Origin: Clitopilus passeckerianus
Lineage: Eukaryota; Basidiomycota; Agaricomycetes; Agaricales; Entolomataceae
DNA length: 64,000 bases
Direction: 5' to 3'
Assembly: GCA_944990035.1 (NCBI GenBank)
Contig: CALYLX010000126.1
Span: forward strand, 310,001-374,000
The notes below the pieces were generated by a model that was not told the origin of the DNA, made no database searches, and was given only the letters and a program-made list of their open reading frames with translations. Both the position numbers and the translations under genes were made by a program. Shown piece by piece: positions 37,910-48,897 of the stretch (position 1 is the first letter of the stretch; every line of letters begins with the position of its first letter).

Positions 37910-40037
37910 TTAAAGGCGCAAGAATGAGGTATTGATCCCATGCGAAAAGTCCCAAATGCAAATGCGTTGATCCTCGCCACAAGAAACAATCTAAAGTACA
38001 AAGGCAATTAATATCAATGAAACAAAATATCAGAATATATGGTATTCAGCTTACCTTGGTACAATCAAAACCGATGCAAAAGATGCGAGCGGTATGACCT
38101 CCTGTCAGATCTGCAATCATAGCACCAGTCCTGCGGTCCCAGACTTTAATGCTAAGGTCGTAGCTCCCGCTGACGACGAAGGCCTCTCCAAGAACGACAG
38201 TCCTGACCAAGTCGGAGTGCATACAAGGTCCCTGTACGCTAGATGGTACAGGGTGAATATTCTCGCTCCCACACACTTGACACATAAGGCGTGTGCTGGA
38301 ATTTGAGGCGTTCGTGACGGGTGCGGCAGCGGCAGTAGTAGCTGTAGCAACGACAGTGACCGGAGTGGTGCTGTGTTCGGCTTGATATTCGGGAGATGTA
38401 GACCAGCCTTGGTTTGTGTTCATGTTAACAAGGCGCAGGTGTTTGTCAGAGGAGCCAGTGAGGATCCACGGGGCTTCAAAGTCGATGGACGCAATGCTGG
38501 AGACGATTCGTTGATTAACGAATTATGATTAAACGGCAGCACTTCCAACTCACCCTCTTTTATGATGGAAATCAAAGGTTCGAAGCAGCTTTCCAGTCTT
38601 GATGTCCCAAAGCTTGATAGACCTATCTCCAGATCCAGAAACGACGTAATCCTTCGTCAAGGATACAGCATTGACGGCAGCCCGATGTCCGTGAAGCACA
38701 TGTTTCGCCTCTAGGGCTGGGAATGAGTATATGCGCACCGTGTTGTCTGTAATGTTGCTCAGAACAGATGGACAGGAGGGCAGATAGTTTCATACCTTTC
38801 GAACAAGAAACCAGCCGGTCATTGTCAAACCGCACACAGAGAACGCTGTCTCCGTGATCGTCTATTGAACCGAACATCCTGTTCTTTTCCAAGTCCCATA
38901 CAACGACACGAGCGTCGCTTCCTGCAGTGGCAAGGTAGCCATTATAGACGCATATACTGAGCACGGAACCAACGTGCAGGTTGTTGATAACTCTTTCCAC
39001 CAAGCCAGTCTTAAGATTCCACTCCCTAACACTTCTATCTCTTGAACCCGTGAAAAGCACTTGCAGCCCGGAAGGGTAGGTGTAAAGCTGCAGGCAGTAT
39101 ATCGTGCTGGAGTGGGCGTTTGTAGGAGCCCCACGTGTTTGCAGAGCCGAAAGTCGGTACGAAGAAGAAAGGAAACGGTTATGCAGCTTCACATGTGTTT
39201 GGTGGAGAAGCTTGTAATCTGGCCGTAGAGGTCCGGGGAAGAAGAGCCTGTCTTCAGAACAGCAGGTGCGGAATGCCGTGCCTTAGACCGCCCACGGCGT
39301 TGTTTGGACGGGCGGATGGTATGACGAGGATTCGAAGGTCCGGGTTCTGAATCCATTGCAATGGGTCCTGGAAGCGTCATTGACGCAAAACCTGAGTCAA
39401 GCTCAGCTTGCATCATTGTAAGCTCAGCCTTGGCAGCTTCGACGTCGTTGATAGAGAGGTCATTGTCGCCGTCGTCGTCCGAGTCTCCCATACCCTCATC
39501 GTCTGACACCTGCTGCCCTTCTCCGTGGTGTATTAGGGCGGAGTCGAGGGGGTGTATATGTGAGGGCTGACGCCATTCCCAGCCGCGGGCTTGACAGAGT
39601 GCCATCCATAGAGTCTGGTCCTCCGCTAGCACTCTCCATCTTCGACTGACCAGCCCACAAGTCAGGAGAGTTCGTGCCGGAAGCCACGAGAGTATCTGGA
39701 GAGCAAGCTCTGCTGGTAGAATCTGAGAAAAGCATACTGTCAGAGCCCAAGGTTAGCATACAACGAGCACGAACTCCACTCACTCCGACAATGTCAAAAT
39801 GTAAGAGCTTGGCAATTCTCCGTTTTACTGCGGCTGAGCGAGAACGAGGTAACTTTGCGAGAAGTTTGTATATCATCTCTAGAGCCATGCGTCAGCCATG
39901 TCAATACGTCCTGTCTGCCATGTTGCTAACCACGAACCTTCATACTCGTCAGCGAAGTCAAGTGCCTGCACCAGTGACTCTGCTGAGCTCCTAAAGTCCG
40001 CTGTTTCTGCTTCAACGTAGCCCTCGTCCAAGTGCAT
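37910..40037 (-). CDS. F-box/WD40-repeat protein (SCF substrate receptor)
   Basis: A probable substrate-recognition subunit of an SCF ubiquitin ligase, like Cdc4, Met30 or Pop1. The start ATG is at 40037 (MHLDEGYVEAE). Exons joined in phase give EYEEMIYKLLAKLPRSRSA, RRIAKLLHFDIVG, then the F-box ILPAELALQILSWLPARTLL with CGLVSRRWRVLAEDQTLW, which binds Skp1. An acidic, Ser-rich linker follows. About seven WD repeats come next: FTGSRDRSVREWNL, TAGSDARVVVWDLE, LVSCSKDNTVRIYSF, VSGSGDRSIKLWDI, LTGSSDKHLRLVNM, VSGSYDLSIKVWDRR and the final VSCGEDQRICIWDF. Repeat six carries an insertion of about 70 residues with a CxxC pair (CQVCGSENIHP). Length is about 600 residues. Its substrate cannot be inferred. 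Confidence 0.92.
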
Positions 40038-40556
40038 AGTGTCTATAGCTTGCCCTGCTCGCACGAGCAGCAAGTAGTCAGGTTGCTAGAATGGTTGAGA
40101 GGCAACGTCGTTTGGCCACTAAGTAGTGGCCGCCCGCTAGTAATTTGAATTCGTGTCCGCCCTGTGGCAATGCAGTCAACGAATCTATTTTGGGCAAAGC
40201 TCATTGCTATAGAGATTAGATTAGATCAAGCGACCAAATGTCAACCTCATGAACGACCTCTTGTCGACCAACAGTCAAACAGTCATACAAGCACCCGCGA
40301 CCGAACAAGTACAAGGATCCAAATACTGTATCAAATGCTATAAGTCCGTTTGATCAAGTACACAATGTCCATATGCTATGATTACCGTAGAATTACCCTC
40401 GTTGAAACGCCAGGTTTCTTAGATTATAAGTAAAAGAGTGACAAAGTCCTTTCGGAAGATCGTGGCAGCAATCGTGAAGCATGAGTGAGAGAGAGGCAAG
40501 CTAAGGGAGGTGTCCAATTCAGAATTCAGACGCCGTTTCGAAAGAAAAACCATACC
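40038..40556. other. Intergenic region
   Basis: The 519 bp lie between the start of the F-box/WD40 gene and the stop of the next minus-strand gene. Nothing coding is seen; it should hold the F-box gene promoter. Confidence 0.5.
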
Positions 40557-41802
40557 TTAGTAAATCCCGCCGTAAGAACGAGCTGCAAGACTCGAGGCGC
40601 GAGCCAACTTCTTCGACTCCCTAGACCTGCCCTGATCCAAGCACTCCAACGGAATCATCCCCTGTTCACCCTTCGCATTCACACAAAGTGCCCACCCATC
40701 ATCAAACTCCTTCTTCACCCTCACAGTTTCACCAGCATCAATCGTCAACTCATCCGGCAACGTTGGAATGAACGTCGACTTGATCTTGACCATCTCAGGC
40801 ATAGCAGAAGCTAGCGGCACGGGCTGTGCGAACGTTATGGGAGACGAGATCTCCGGCAAAGGGTATAAGGATGGTGAAGGAAGAGTGGGGAGGGGTGGCA
40901 TGGTGCCTGGAGTGAGTGGACTCAGGATTGATGCGGATGCAATCGATGCTGGGAATCGGGATACCGTGGATTGAGGACTCAGCAAGTCTGTACCCGCGCT
41001 CTTGGGAGTAGGCGGAACCGTAACGGGAGCATTCGGGGTGGGGCTAGAAGGAGCACTGGGATTGTAGTCGTATCCATGTGCCGGAGGCGGGCGAGGAGGT
41101 GCAGGAGGTGGGATGTAAGGCAATCCATTGTTGGTAGGCTGATAGGAATTGAAAGTCGGTGGAGGCGGCCTGGGATAAGTGAAGTCCTTGGAAAGCTCTG
41201 AGCGAGCCTGGATTTTCGGAGAGGAGAAAGGCGCGACCACGTTATGTTTTCGACGAGGTTTGCTCTTTGTCGTCTAGGAACAAGAAACTTGATGTTGGTG
41301 CAGCCGCAGACTTGTTGTTGACCCAACCTCTCGTCGCCATCCTACGCCGCATCGATCGCCTTCTGAAGAAGAAGAAACCTCCAATAGCAGATAGGACGAT
41401 GATGATTGCCAGTATAATCCCGACAATAGTTCCAACCGGCATACCTCCAGGAGATGACCCAGTCGCGGCGTTGTCACTGCTCTTCCCGCCCTTCTTTGAC
41501 CCATTGGTGCTACTAGGGATGGGGGCTAGGGACGAGGGCGTGACAATTGTAGGTGTAGTGATGGTTACAACCACCCCATCGGAGGAGGGCAGAGGACCAG
41601 GAGTGGTGAGGGCACCATTTGGGTCTACGAACACGGTGACCGTCGGTGGGATTTGTGTGGGTGGCGTAGTGGGGTCCACAATAGGTAAATCTGCAGGAGG
41701 AGCGCCACTGTCCGAAGATATAGGTTCATTCGGATCTTGTGGCATCCGTTTTCCAAGGCGGGGTCGCCTACTAAAGGCTCTCCCATGCTCGTTAGCTTGC
41801 AT
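40557..41802 (-). CDS. Single-pass membrane protein with C-terminal SH3 domain, second example
   Basis: Two exons. The first runs from the ATG at 41802 and encodes a Pro/Thr-rich ectodomain, then a Gly/Ser stretch, then a membrane helix (VGTIVGIILAIIIVLSAIGG) and a basic stop-transfer cluster (RRRSMRRRMATRGW). An intron of about 49 nt (roughly 41256-41304, cctag acceptor) brings in TTKSKPRRKHNVVAPF. After it come a long proline-rich segment with many PPxPP patches and an SH3 domain (LPDELTIDAGETVRVKKEFD, DGWALCVNAKGEQGMIPLEC). The stop is at 40557. Length is about 400 residues. Design matches the protein at 29.6-30.6 kb, but the sequences outside the helix and SH3 are not alike, so these are distant relatives rather than recent copies. 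A role in polarity or cell-wall signalling is inference. Confidence 0.82.
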
Positions 41803-43371
41803 ATCAATTGCTTTGAGGTGATCTCGTTCGCGAGTCGATGAGGCCTGAGACTCGGACGATGATGCGGGCGCGAAGACGATAGACCGTCAAGGTCTTCCAA
41901 AGGCTGTGTGTCAAATTATACGATAAGAAACAAAAATAAAGTTCAGTGCTGGAGGGCGAAAGGAAAGGGCGAAGTGGATTGAAACAAAACCAGGGTCGAC
42001 AGTCGCAGTAGCGCGAAAGAAGAACAAAAGAACGAACAACGAACAATAGTGCACACTCCAAATGAGGGGCAGGCGCTAACAAACCATCGACAAGGGAGTC
42101 GAGATGGAATCAGAGCGGGTCCTATTTCACTGCCCTTCCTTTAACAATAGTGGGAATATCCACAACAGACGTCCCGGTTGGCTGGATAGTCGTTGAATGA
42201 TGTATCCAATACCGTCAATCTGTAGTCGCCAGTCCGTAACCGCATACCCCGATAAATATGTCAAGAAAACACTGCCAGCGGATCCTTTGAGTACAAGGAC
42301 CTGACAGTATCTCCGCATTTCGACAGGATCACGCTGGTGTGTCTTATGGTACCATCACGAAGTTGGGTGAACAGTCGTCAAGCTGAGCAAACTTCGGAAC
42401 ACCGTTGCATTCGAAAACAAGGTAATTAGGCGATTAGGCTACATAGCTTCTGTAGGCAGACTATCAGAGACGGCTAAGGAGGGAGACGAAACACGTACTC
42501 GTACTTGCTTTTGTCCCACTTATTGAGATCGTTGGCGGTTGTTCTGCAATGACAGTGATGACTGTTCTGGAATCAAGAGACACAACGACGGAACGACGGC
42601 TCAACGCATCATTTTGATGGATCCCGCCATATCACCTTGCACCGACGCGTCTCTGTCACCAAAAGTTCAGATCCTCATCTTCTTAGTTTAAACGCGACGT
42701 GGCTGAGCTGCTTCTTGAACCATGAGCACGCTAATCCCACACGTTAAAGCAAAAGAACAGCTTCTCAGTCATCTAAGCCCAGGGTCATCCGACCTACGGA
42801 ATGGTGGTACCCTGTCGCCTTGTACCAATTCGCAACTGGCAACAGTTTTCCAATCTGAAAGGCCTTGTCGCCGGCGAGCCCACTACAAGGACAGACACGT
42901 CTACACGCCTCGGAGATCTCTTCAGTAATGTACCGGAAAAGGCTACGGAACCCGATCTCGCTTATCTGCCTCATAATACCCCTACCAGCTGTTCTAGTCT
43001 TGCCGCCGACCACTAAAGAGCTACCTAAACCTTATATATCGCCACCGCCATCTGCCTATTTGTCTAATTACAGGCGAATTTCACCACTGTAGATATCGGA
43101 CCGAGATCATGTACACCCTAGGCAAGTCAGAAACCTTGTTTTTTGGAGGAAAATCGGACAAGTTGCCGAACTGGCAGATTTAATCCATCCGAGTCATGCC
43201 CAGACACATACATATACGCCTGTTGCAAGCCGGTTTCCCTTCATACCTCAGTTCAAGATAGGGAGGAACAGAGAGAGATTCAATTTGTAATTGACACTTG
43301 CTATATTACATCGGTGAAATACAACGTCCATTGGCTTATAGTAATACAAGTTGTCTATTCTGGTTCAGCGT
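41803..43371. other. Intergenic region without a convincing gene
   Basis: This 1.57 kb interval lies upstream of the SH3 protein gene and downstream of the DUF3429 gene. A plus-strand frame at 42722-42928 begins with an ATG and has mixed composition, but it has no conserved features and no supported splice sites. I see no tRNA, repeat or domain. Confidence 0.45.
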
Positions 43372-44684
43372 TTACTTTTGCTCTTGCGATTGTTCGCCCT
43401 CCTGGCCTTCCTGACCGGGCTCTTTGTGTTCTTTCTTGTGAATCTTGACGAAATGGTCCATCTCTGGGCCAGCAGGGGCAGCCTCAAGATCTCCACGAAT
43501 GACACCCGATCTCTCAGGAAGCATCTTCTTTCGCTGCTCACGAAGGAGATCAAGATCATGGGATACTAACCCATGCCCTGCAACCGGTCCATAGTAGGAG
43601 CACCCCGCCAAAGATCCGATGATGCTTAATTCAAAGAATCAGGATGGATCCCTTCTAGTTTCATCGATAAGCTTCACTCACCAGGTGCCTACAAGAATGG
43701 ACAAATAGAATCGGTATTGCGAGTACCACTTAGGCGCTACGCACGCGGACAATTAATGTCAGTTGTTATTGTCTTTCCGCTCCGAGATTATATAGGACTT
43801 ACTCCATCCGGCTTGGCTGACTCTGGAATCAGCCCACCACACGCCGGTGAAGCCGAACCATTGGACGATGAGAGCGGTCATGGGCTGCAGGGCGAGGGTG
43901 GGCCATGCTAACAGAACAGGGGCTGCTCCGAGAGCGAGACGGGCGTATCCTTTGCGTCCACCATACCCCGCGAATTCCATTCCCCAGTGCAAGGCACCTG
44001 AAATGACACCGTGATGAGATAGGCGCGCAATCAAGAACGGATGTGATCATTACCAATGAAGGAAAGGATGACGGCGCCATAGGTAACTTGGAAGGTGAGC
44101 GCTTGGTCGAGGATGGTGAGTGCGACGCCCGGGTCAATGTTGGTGGTAACTCCAGTGGTGGCTTGGCCGGCTACTCGGGCAAGATAGACGGTGGTAGCAG
44201 AAGCACCGACGTAAGGGAGGGTTCCTGTACACCATCATCGTTAATTACCGCCAAAACCTGTACATAGGAAGAATTTGAATTACCGGCAAGCCCAAACGTC
44301 ATGATTGGTTTGGGCACCTCTGAAGCAACTAGGCTGGTGATTCCGAGCTATTCTAGGCATTAAGGGAGCATGTTTTCAACGTGCTTATTGTCTACTTACG
44401 AAAGATGCGCTGCCGTCCGGAGCTACGCTGTCTTTTGTAACGTTGGCTCCAGCGATGACCTTGGCGAAGTCAGCTGCAGAGTTACCAACTTCTTCTTTAA
44501 TATTTTGGGTAGCATGCTCGAGCGTTTGGCTACCAGGCTTGTTAGAGACGGAACTCGCGACTGATCTCGCTTGCAGGGCCTGCAGAACTGTTGGCCTCAG
44601 CATCAATGGTCTAGCAATTTGCCTCTGCAAGGTGAAAGGAGAGGTTCTGAGAGCAATAGAACGGCCTAAGAGGATACGATTCAT
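43372..44684 (-). CDS. DUF3429 / TMEM69-like mitochondrial membrane protein
   Basis: Six exons or so, about 310 residues. The N-terminus (MNRILLGRSIALRTS and further Arg/Ser-rich sequence) looks like a mitochondrial presequence. The core shows the DUF3429 pattern: TLPYVGASATTVYLARV, a segment ending TFQVTYGAVILSFIG, ALHWGMEFAGYG, RLALGAAPVLLAWPTLAL, FGFTGVWWADSR, and a last hydrophobic segment. Four to five membrane helices are expected. The C-terminus is hydrophilic and Glu/Lys/Gln-rich. Human TMEM69 is the animal relative; the molecular function of this family is not known to me. The intron ahead of ALHWGMEF joins in phase (glycine codon split). Confidence 0.85.
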
Positions 44685-45026
44685 GGTATAGCGAAATGAT
44701 AAAAGTCAAGTTGGTCGTGGAGTTCATGCGCTCTTAGTTTTGAGACCAGCCAAAGGGGTATGACGTCATATATTTGCCTATTAAGGAAGGCCATTCATTG
44801 TATCCTATCCAAGTTCCTAGTACGGTAAAGTTCATAACGAAAAATATATACGAACGAATGAGAATAAAGACAGATAAAAACACTACTGGATACAAATAAT
44901 GATTGCAGAACTCGAGAACAAAGTGATACACCGCAACTTAAACGAAGGGTATTATGGTGAATTTTTTCTAATTATGATGCTCTATGATGATGAAATGAAT
45001 TTATGTTGAACCAACGGTTGAAGGAA
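44685..45026. other. Intergenic spacer
   Basis: The 342 bp are AT-rich and lie between two minus-strand genes. They hold the terpene synthase 3' end and the DUF3429 promoter. No gene is seen. Confidence 0.5.
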
Positions 45027-46368
45027 TTAGGCCTTGAGTGGCAGGAGCTTGACGAAGCGGTTCTTCTTGACATCGGCACCGTCAGCTCCAAAGTAGCGAT
45101 GGGTCTGGAAGCTCCAGTGGAGAGATCTATTGGATTGGAGTCGGTAAGCTTGGAGCGGCAACGTCAAAGAGTTGAGAGTTACATACCCGACGATCCAATC
45201 TTGAAGGCCGACAACGTAGCGCTGAACCATCTCGTCAATCTCAGGACCCCACGAAGGAATCTTCCGGCGGTTGGCCTGGAAGTCGTCGATAGTCTTCTGG
45301 CAGAGGTCACCAACGTAGTCGACGGCGCTTTGAAGGGTATGTCCGTGATACTTCATGAGAATGACGATCATGTTATGGGTATCGCCACGAGATTGCTCGA
45401 CGTTGTATGAAAAGATGTCCTGAAATGAATGTGAGTAGCTGTCAACGAAGGTAGTCGGAAATGAACGTACGTTAGACCAAGTGACGAGGTCATTGGTGCT
45501 CTGATTGAGTGCCTCAATAATGGGATGCTCGACGACGAAGTCGGGCAAGTCAATGTCGAGAGCATACTCGATCAATGCCCAACATGGCTTGCATCCTATG
45601 AAACATAGGGTCAGCGGAATGAAAAAAGGAGGTGCATCGCGTAAAAACTCACCAGAGGTGTCGCGACGAACGTCAATGTAAGACTCAAGATCAGGGACGA
45701 CGTCGTCGTCACGAGCGCGTGCTTGGATATTAACGGCCTCGAAGAAGAGTTCCAAAGTCTCCTTGAAACGGGCTTGGCAGCCAGGACCCGCGTCGGGAAT
45801 GCACCGTGCCCAAAAACTAGGAGAGAAAAAAGAATCATGTCAGCGCTTAACGCTCGACAAGGGGATCGAAGTCACTTACTCGCGTGCGAGCTTCCCGGGG
45901 TTGAGTTCGTCCGCGGCTTGCTCCTTAGTAGGCATGTATTTGCCAGAGAACCAGAGAGCGTTCATAACGACATCCGCGAGTACGTCCGTCTCCCGAGTCA
46001 TCATGCCGTCACTGATATTGTCCCTGAAATGAAGAGTATAATTAGCACTGATGACGCAAAAAAAAATGATAGGAGACGGGGAAGAAAACTTACAGATGGA
46101 AGAGATAATTCATGAAATCGGATACGACACGGAGGCGCTCAGGAGTACAGGTGTTGTAGCAGAAGGCGGTGAGTTCACCAGCCTGAAGGCCACGAAGAGC
46201 GACGCGTTGTTTGGCATTGAGATCAGGGCAATTGCTGTCGAGCCAGTTGACTGATTGAGCAGCGATATGGTCACCATCGGGATGGTACACGAGAGGGAAG
46301 CTACAGTGCGACACAAGGTCGGGGAGGATGAAGTGATCAGGTTGGGAAGATGCTGTGGTGGCGACCAT
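45027..46368 (-). CDS. Sesquiterpene synthase (class I terpene cyclase), protoilludene-synthase-like
   Basis: The enzyme cyclises farnesyl diphosphate. About seven exons encode roughly 345 residues. Start MVATTASSQPDHF at 46368. The aspartate-rich metal motif is DNISD (in FMNYLFHLDNISDGMMT, with an intron in the Leu codon). The second metal motif is NDIFSYNVE (NSE triad), again split by an intron. The RY-type motif HRYFG stands near the C-terminus. Length and motif spacing are right for fungal enzymes of the pentalenene-synthase type. Overall pattern, as far as I can recall, is closest to basidiomycete delta-6-protoilludene synthases, the first step of melleolide and illudin routes, but product cannot be proved from sequence. 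No P450 or other tailoring gene is seen within the window next to it, so it may be a solitary synthase. Confidence 0.92.
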
Positions 46369-46473
46369 TGTGATGCTAGGAAGATTGAGAAAGTATGGAT
46401 ACAGTGGGTGATTGAGAATGGAAGGAGAGGAGGAGAACCGTTGGTTGGATTTGCCAGGACTTGGTGGGCAGGT

Positions 46474-46479
46474 TATATA
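46474..46479 (-). promoter_or_regulatory. TATA box of the sesquiterpene synthase gene
   Basis: A tatata core (within ggttatatacc) lies about 106 bp upstream of the start codon, at a distance usual for fungal core promoters. The assignment rests on sequence and position. Confidence 0.55.
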
Positions 46480-48897
46480 CCCCAAGGCTATCAGTAAAAA
46501 TTAATGGAGACATAGTTTCAAAGCGGCCACTGGGTGGCATCCCTGCACTGTGTTGCTCCGTCTCAGGGTAGGCACCCAATCGAGCACAGACAATGCTCGG
46601 CGCACCGGAACGCTGGCCCATTCTCGCGACAAAAACTAGACAGAATATTCTTCCTGTCTTGTGTGAAAAAATAAGGACGGAAAAAGCACCGCTTTGTCCC
46701 ATTTGTTCGGGCAGATCTCGCAGCTCTTATTTCGGCCTTGTTCAATCAATCTATGTTGGCCACCTACATGAAATCGGTGTTCATGTATGAGATCTTTAGC
46801 TCGAGAACAAAAGAAGTAGGACACACACTATCGTTTTCGGCGATCCTCCTGCATTGCTTTGGGAAGTGGGCGTATGATCCATACCATATCTGGCTCGTGG
46901 TTGAGGGCACTGTCGTCACCCATGAGGGTCATAGGTAGATGTGTTCCGGTCCTCCGAGGCAGAGATGGAGCGCAAACGTGTCCTGCACGACCCAAGTATG
47001 CGAGATCTAGATCGAGATTACGAGTCCAAAACAGGAGGAAAGGTTCCACCTGGTTGTGCGAGGGCTAATTCGGTTTAAGTTGCAGATCCAGAGATCTGAA
47101 GACAACAAGGTTGCCTTGCATCATCTCCCGTCCAGGTACTCTTTGTCTTCGCAGGGTTGCACTCCCTCCGTTTGATGCGGGCATATCATGTGATAAGAAA
47201 GCGAGAGCTCTTTTGTTTTCGAGCCAGCAATCGGTCGGTCCGTAGATCGTCAGGTTCGTCGAGATTTCCCATGAAAGTCGACTTGAGCGAAATGGTAACA
47301 AAAGAGACTGGCACGGTCAATTTTGGGATACGATGGTTCCGGAACTTGGAAAGTAATAGGCCAGCAATAGACCGAGTAAAGGTCCTCAATGCAAAACATT
47401 GAAATTCTCGCCGACATTCCTCAAAAATTTGCTGGGAATTATGGCGTTGGGGTCGAGGCCATGAGTCAATGTTATGGCAATGCATGGAAATGAAATCCGC
47501 TTGAAACACTGTTTCGGCGGGCCTGATGCACATTGTGCTCATGGAAGTGGCGGATGTTTGAGCATATTTGGCGAGGACCGCCGTGTCGGCCGTGCTGGAA
47601 AAAATCAAGGCGAATACCACCGGCCATGAAGATCTGATAACGCTTCGTTCTCTGGACAGTGAGTGGGTCAACGAAGGTTAATCTTTCATCATTCCTTCTA
47701 AGGAATCGATGAGAATGCTAAGGAATCCAATTGACAGCCTGAGTAGCTCCTGTACCACGCGTAGATATAGATATCAACCACCTTGTTGGCATGCTGAGGC
47801 ACATCGGCCCTTTTGACTGAAATAAATCCATGCATATCAAGATAACGTTTCGCGTCGCCACAAATTCTGCAGTAGTACGACAGCAGCGAAGACTCCGAGT
47901 GACTATGAGGATCGTCGTGAACTCTGCTCAGACCGTAAAAATGGCCAGGTCTTGTGGCGTCTGCTATAATTAAAAGGCACATCGAGACGCAGTGCATAAG
48001 ATCTCCTACGAGCCACGGACTTGACACTATGCGATCGTGAATTTAAACGGCCTTTCTCCGCGGATGGTGGGTGAAAGTGAGAAGATTGAATAGAGGACGA
48101 GAATACACTTACATCATAACAATTGTGGAAATGAATTAACGCTATGTCATGAAATCTCGGCAGGCCAGAATTCGCGTCGCTTTGGAAGTCATTTCCGGTC
48201 TCTGGATCATCACCCTCATGGAAATGAGGCTTCAAGTTTTATTTCCTGCATTTTTCCGACCGGATTTTCGGCCACAGGAGGGCATTGGACGAAGCATGAA
48301 TCCGCGAATTAGGACCATTGGCTATTGGCCTAAAAACACATGAAATTCGGCTTCGGATCTGTATACCGGGATAAAAAGAGTCTACGGAGATGGTGAGAGC
48401 CTTTGCTGGAGGAGTCTCTGGTCATAAGGTCAAGTTCTGAGGAGGTACAAGGAGTACGGCGAGTAGATGCTGAAACGGCATCCCCTCCTGGGCAGCGGAA
48501 GCTTTACAGGCCCCCTGCATGTTCTACCCTAGGCTGAATCATTTGCTCGCTTCAGCTTCAGGAGGTCCCGAATAATCGAGAGGGTTGACGGCACCAGAAT
48601 CCAGAAATAATTAAGCCTCCCCGGGTGAATACCAGTCAGTAAATTCTCAGCCAGAGCAGTCATAATCTTGTTCAATTCTTATCTGCCGTATGGCTCGACC
48701 ATCGATGTTCTAGTAATGAATTCGAGAAATCCTGGAAGGTTGTAGAAAGTGGTCAAGAGGCAAACAAACAAAAATCACAGAACTTCGCGTCACATCTATA
48801 AGCGGCCTCCGCTACGCCAGGTTCAGCGTTTCGTCAGAATCGACCCGCATCTCGCTCTTTGCTCACTGCCGTAGACGTCCGACAACTTGTCATCAAT
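46480..48897. other. Long intergenic region
   Basis: This 2.4 kb stretch between the terpene synthase and AHA1 contains only short frames without ATG starts or conserved motifs. A minus-strand frame at 47698-48027 has a mixed, protein-like composition but starts at GTG and could not be extended. I see no transposon ends. It may contain decayed sequence. Confidence 0.45.

Noticed and set aside
42722..43016. Possible small gene on the plus strand
   Set aside because: The frame switches needed to keep protein-like sequence have no supporting splice sites, and the opposite strand is equally open.
47698..48027. A minus-strand frame with fairly protein-like composition
   Set aside because: It begins with GTG, has no upstream exon with good splice sites, and carries no domain that I can identify.
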